DNA of 8,104 nt, from the NCBI GenBank assembly GCA_020848665.1, contig JADLHR010000006.1:1-8104 (forward strand). Reading direction: 5' to 3'. The notes under the pieces are model-generated. The model had not been told where the DNA came from and made no database searches. It worked only from the letters and a program-made list of their open reading frames with translations. Source of the DNA: Anaerolineae bacterium (GTDB lineage Bacteria; Chloroflexota; Anaerolineae; Aggregatilineales; Aggregatilineaceae). This document shows positions 6,203-8,104 of this stretch, in pieces (within the stretch, counting starts at the first letter, position 1; each line of letters begins with the position of its first letter). A program made the translations under genes and the position numbers.

Positions 6203-6991
6203 CTACACCGGAGGCCAGGGATAACTCGGCCCTCGCCCGCTGGGGCCGGGGAAGACACGCGCCGACAACAGCTTCTCGATCCGGCGCACCAGCGCATCCA
6301 CCTCGCTGGCGGTCAGCCAGCTCACCATCTGGTCAATCCACGATGCGCTGTGACAGGTGATTGTATTGAGCAGGCTGTTTGCCGCAGCCAGGAGTGAGTC
6401 CGGGATCGGCTGGCGCTCGAACTCCCAGATCACCGTGCGGAGCTTCGGCGCGCTGTGGAACGCCAGCCCATGATCGATTCCCCACAGTTTCGCGCTGCGA
6501 TCCAGCAACAAGTGGCCGCCCTTACGGTCGGCATTGTTGATGATCGCGTCAAACACGACGAAGCGCTGAAGTTGGGTGAGGTACCGGTTATCGAGCGAGA
6601 AATAGTTCACCGCCGGGTCGTGCTCGATGAAAAGCTGGAGCGATCCGATCCCGTGCGGCCCGTCCCGCAGCACGGTCGGCGGGACAAGTTCCCACCCCAG
6701 CGCCTGCGACATGTGATAGGCTAGAACTTCACGATAGCACAATGTGCCGTCAGGGAAATCCCACAGCGATCGCTCGCCGCGCTGGGGCTTGTAGACGGCA
6801 GTCAGCGTTCGGCTCTGATCGGCGATGGTGACCAGCGCAGCATAATTCGATCCCCAGCGCATCACGCCCTGCATGTTGGTGATCGTGCCGGAGGCCAGCG
6901 CGCATTCGGCCTGCACGATACTCAGCGGTGGGCTAATTTCCCCTGGGTCGGCAGCGCCGGGCTGCGAGGGCGGTGAGTCGGGCGCGTTCAT
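6203..6991 (-). CDS. SCO1664-family protein (PI3/4-kinase-like / HipA-like fold)
   Basis: This 262-residue product has the family's signature blocks, numbered from the ATG: YKPQRGERSLWDFPDGTL with probable ATP-contact Lys68, ELVPPTVLRDGP at about 101-112, NNADRKGGHLL with probable catalytic Asp155, GIDHGLAFH with probable metal-binding Asp173, LRTVIWEF, and the C-terminal PSYPWPP. The N-x-D-R-K and D-H-G motifs resemble those of PI3/4-kinase and HipA-like enzymes. A kinase activity and its substrate are inferred and not shown for this family, as far as I know. A TTG nine bases upstream is in frame, but the ATG at 6991 shares its A with the TGA of the DUF3090 gene (TGATG), which favours translational coupling and this start. 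It is the last gene of the cassette and meets the bitopic TPR gene tail to tail with a 26-bp gap lacking a clear terminator. Confidence 0.92.
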   Translation of the reverse strand: MNAPDSPPSQPGAADPGEISPPLSIVQAECALASGTITNMQGVMRWGSNYAALVTIADQSRTLTAVYKPQRGERSLWDFPDGTLCYREVLAYHMSQALGWELVPPTVLRDGPHGIGSLQLFIEHDPAVNYFSLDNRYLTQLQRFVVFDAIINNADRKGGHLLLDRSAKLWGIDHGLAFHSAPKLRTVIWEFERQPIPDSLLAAANSLLNTITCHSASWIDQMVSWLTASEVDALVRRIEKLLSARVFPGPSGRGPSYPWPPV

Positions 6992-7497
6992 CAGGTCCAA
7001 TAGTTGATCAGGTGACCGTTACTTTTCGGATCGGCGCGGCCCTGCTTGACGACTTGCCGCGCGTGCGCGCTCAGCGCGCGCATCTGCTCGCGCGTGCCCC
7101 AGAAGCGGACGACCTGCGGCTCTACCGGGTTGTCGTCCTGCTCCTCGTCGGTGCTGATCAGCTCGTGTGCGACCACGACGACCAGATCGCGCGTCTCATC
7201 GTAGCCCAGACCCATCTGCGCGACGCGGAACAGCGGCTCGATCGGGTCGCGCAGCGACATATCCCAGCGCGAAAGATTCACTTCCGGCTCGATCTGTTCA
7301 GTCGAAGTCTCTAACAGCGTATCGAGTAGATCGCGCAGCGCCTCAGACAAAGCGCGGGTCTGTTCCTTTTCCATGATGAGTGAAACGATCTGCGCTCCCT
7401 TACCAGCTTGCAGGTGAAATTGGCGTTTGCCTTTGGGGCCGACCGTGCCTACAGTGATGTAGTCCACCGGATCGAGTTCAAGTTCGCCGTTTGGCAT
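6991..7497 (-). CDS. DUF3090 family protein lacking the Cys-rich tail
   Basis: This 168-residue protein is recognised by YITVGTVGPKGKRQFHLQAG (residues 13-32), IVSLIMEKEQ (37-46), PLFRVAQMGLGYDE (88-101) and the final helix ending ARQVVKQGR. These match the DUF3090 pattern of GTVG..G.R.F.LQA, S...EK.Q and F.VG.M.L..D. Actinobacterial members I recall end with a zinc-binding stretch of the type CPLC...HxCPR-x-NG. Here GR is followed directly by ADPKSNGH, and the whole protein has no Cys. The molecular function of the family is unknown to me. The ATG at 7497 has AAAGG about 11 nt upstream, and the conserved region begins soon after. The stop overlaps the start of the SCO1664-family gene, and a strong promoter lies 51-79 bp upstream. 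Confidence 0.9.
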   Translation of the reverse strand: MPNGELELDPVDYITVGTVGPKGKRQFHLQAGKGAQIVSLIMEKEQTRALSEALRDLLDTLLETSTEQIEPEVNLSRWDMSLRDPIEPLFRVAQMGLGYDETRDLVVVVAHELISTDEEQDDNPVEPQVVRFWGTREQMRALSAHARQVVKQGRADPKSNGHLINYWT

Positions 7498-7547
7498 AAC
7501 GTGTCTGACCTTTCACGGTTTCAGGCGTCTTGCGCCGCGCTAAACTG

Positions 7548-7576
7548 ATTCTACGTGTTCGATTGCGGCGTGACAA
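7548..7576 (-). promoter_or_regulatory. Strong sigma-70-type promoter for DUF3090 and SCO1664 genes
   Basis: On the minus strand TTGTCA (7571-7576, 5 of 6 matches), a 17-bp spacer and TAGAAT (7548-7553, 5 of 6) form the best promoter in the window. The predicted start is near 7541, about 44 nt before the ATG at 7497. It lies in the 109-bp gap between the phosphatase and DUF3090 genes, so these last two genes can be transcribed without the phosphatase gene. Confidence 0.7.
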
Positions 7577-7606
7577 CCTGTATATGACCGGGCCAATGCC
7601 CACAAG

Positions 7607-8104
7607 TCAGCGGCGCGGCGCCAGCCAGCGCGCCACACGCTGCCAGAATGAGCGCCGCCCTGGCGGGGGGACCAGGTGAGGCACAAAGCTCGTATCGTTC
7701 ATTCGCGCGAGGGTAGGGCGGTCCTGACCGAGGTGCAGAATGGTCAGCGAGGCGGGTGCGATCTCGATCCGCTGGAACGCATCGAGGGGGGCGCCGACGT
7801 AATACGTGACAATCAACTTGATGATGTCGCTGTGGGATACGACGGCGACGCGCTGCCCGCGATGGCGCCGGGCTACCTCCTCAATCGCGTCTATGGCGCG
7901 CGCCTGCGCCTGCCGGATCGACTCGCCACGCGGAAACTGCGCCCGGCTGGGGTAAATCTGCACGGTCTGCCAGAGTGTCTCGCGCCGTAGCGCCTGGAGC
8001 TTGGCGCCTTCCCATTCGCCGAACCGTACCTCTCCGACTCCGTCGAGCGGCTGTACATGCAGGGCAGGATAATGTGCGACGATTGCCTGGGCCGTCTCCA
8101 TCGT
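7607..8104 (-). CDS. Histidine phosphatase, MSMEG_4193-type probable phosphomutase (5'-partial)
   Basis: This belongs to the histidine phosphatase (phosphoglycerate mutase-like) superfamily, which uses a phosphohistidine intermediate. The visible 165 residues begin just after the family's R-T-M-E-T-A block (METAQAIVAHYP). The catalytic R-H-G motif and roughly the first 50-60 residues therefore lie beyond the right edge. Visible parts are GEVRFGEWEG with the probable catalytic acid Glu (codon about 8030-8032), FPRGESIRQAQAR, and VAVVSHSDIIK with the second active-site His (codon 7832-7834). The piece ending PTLARMNDTSF resembles the MSMEG_4193-family end. A basic, Trp-containing tail (FWQRVARWLAPRR) follows and is not part of the fold. 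The substrate is unknown; 'phosphomutase' is only the family label. It is first in the DUF3090/SCO1664 cassette. The ATG at 8101 is internal, not the start. Confidence 0.88.
   Translation of the reverse strand, partial: TMETAQAIVAHYPALHVQPLDGVGEVRFGEWEGAKLQALRRETLWQTVQIYPSRAQFPRGESIRQAQARAIDAIEEVARRHRGQRVAVVSHSDIIKLIVTYYVGAPLDAFQRIEIAPASLTILHLGQDRPTLARMNDTSFVPHLVPPPGRRSFWQRVARWLAPRR

Noticed and set aside
5710..6297. 195-codon minus-strand frame at the convergent junction
   Set aside because: It is Pro/Arg/Ala-rich and overlaps both the TPR gene and the SCO1664-family gene; no motif was recognised.

Overview
The window looks like chromosomal DNA of a GC-rich bacterium, most likely a member of the Chloroflexota (Anaerolineae-like). 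Three things suggest this, all judged from remembered family knowledge and not from a search. First, there is an acidic protein built from repeated P-x-W-L motifs with a C-terminal TPR. Second, a membrane-anchored TPR protein carries Thr-Pro linkers. Third, an SCO1664-family / DUF3090 / MSMEG_4193-family cassette is present, a set known mainly from Actinobacteria and Chloroflexota. There are no mobile elements, CRISPR arrays, tRNA or rRNA genes. Eight protein-coding genes fill nearly all of the sequence, and both end genes run off the window.

Layout: 1-1974 (+) is the 3' part of a large acidic WL-motif/TPR protein. A perfect TATAAT and a GC-rich leader hairpin (1993-2037) precede ndk (2079-2528, +), which ends at a textbook intrinsic terminator (2562-2603). 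On the minus strand, thpR (3636-3013) and rsfS (2973-2626) form a probable two-gene operon. rsfS appears to start at a rare CTG codon behind a near-perfect Shine-Dalgarno sequence. A divergent 170-bp intergenic region (3637-3806) carries a good sigma-70-type promoter for the next plus-strand gene, a 789-residue bitopic TPR protein (3807-6176). Only 26 bp further on, the convergent minus-strand cassette begins. In transcription order it contains an MSMEG_4193-family histidine phosphatase (cut by the right edge, ending at 7607), a DUF3090 protein (7497-6991) and an SCO1664-family kinase-fold protein (6991-6203). The last two overlap as TGATG and sit behind a strong promoter at 7548-7576.

How the genes fit together: ndk, thpR and rsfS are housekeeping functions (NTP balance, RNA 2',3'-cyclic phosphate or ligation chemistry, ribosome silencing in starvation). 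The two TPR proteins are probable scaffolds of unknown partners. The best candidate for an undescribed system is the right-hand cassette. It pairs a phosphatase-fold enzyme with a protein carrying PI3/4-kinase-like or HipA-like active-site motifs, plus a DUF3090 protein that here seems to have lost its usual Cys zinc-binding tail. Its biochemical role is not known to me.
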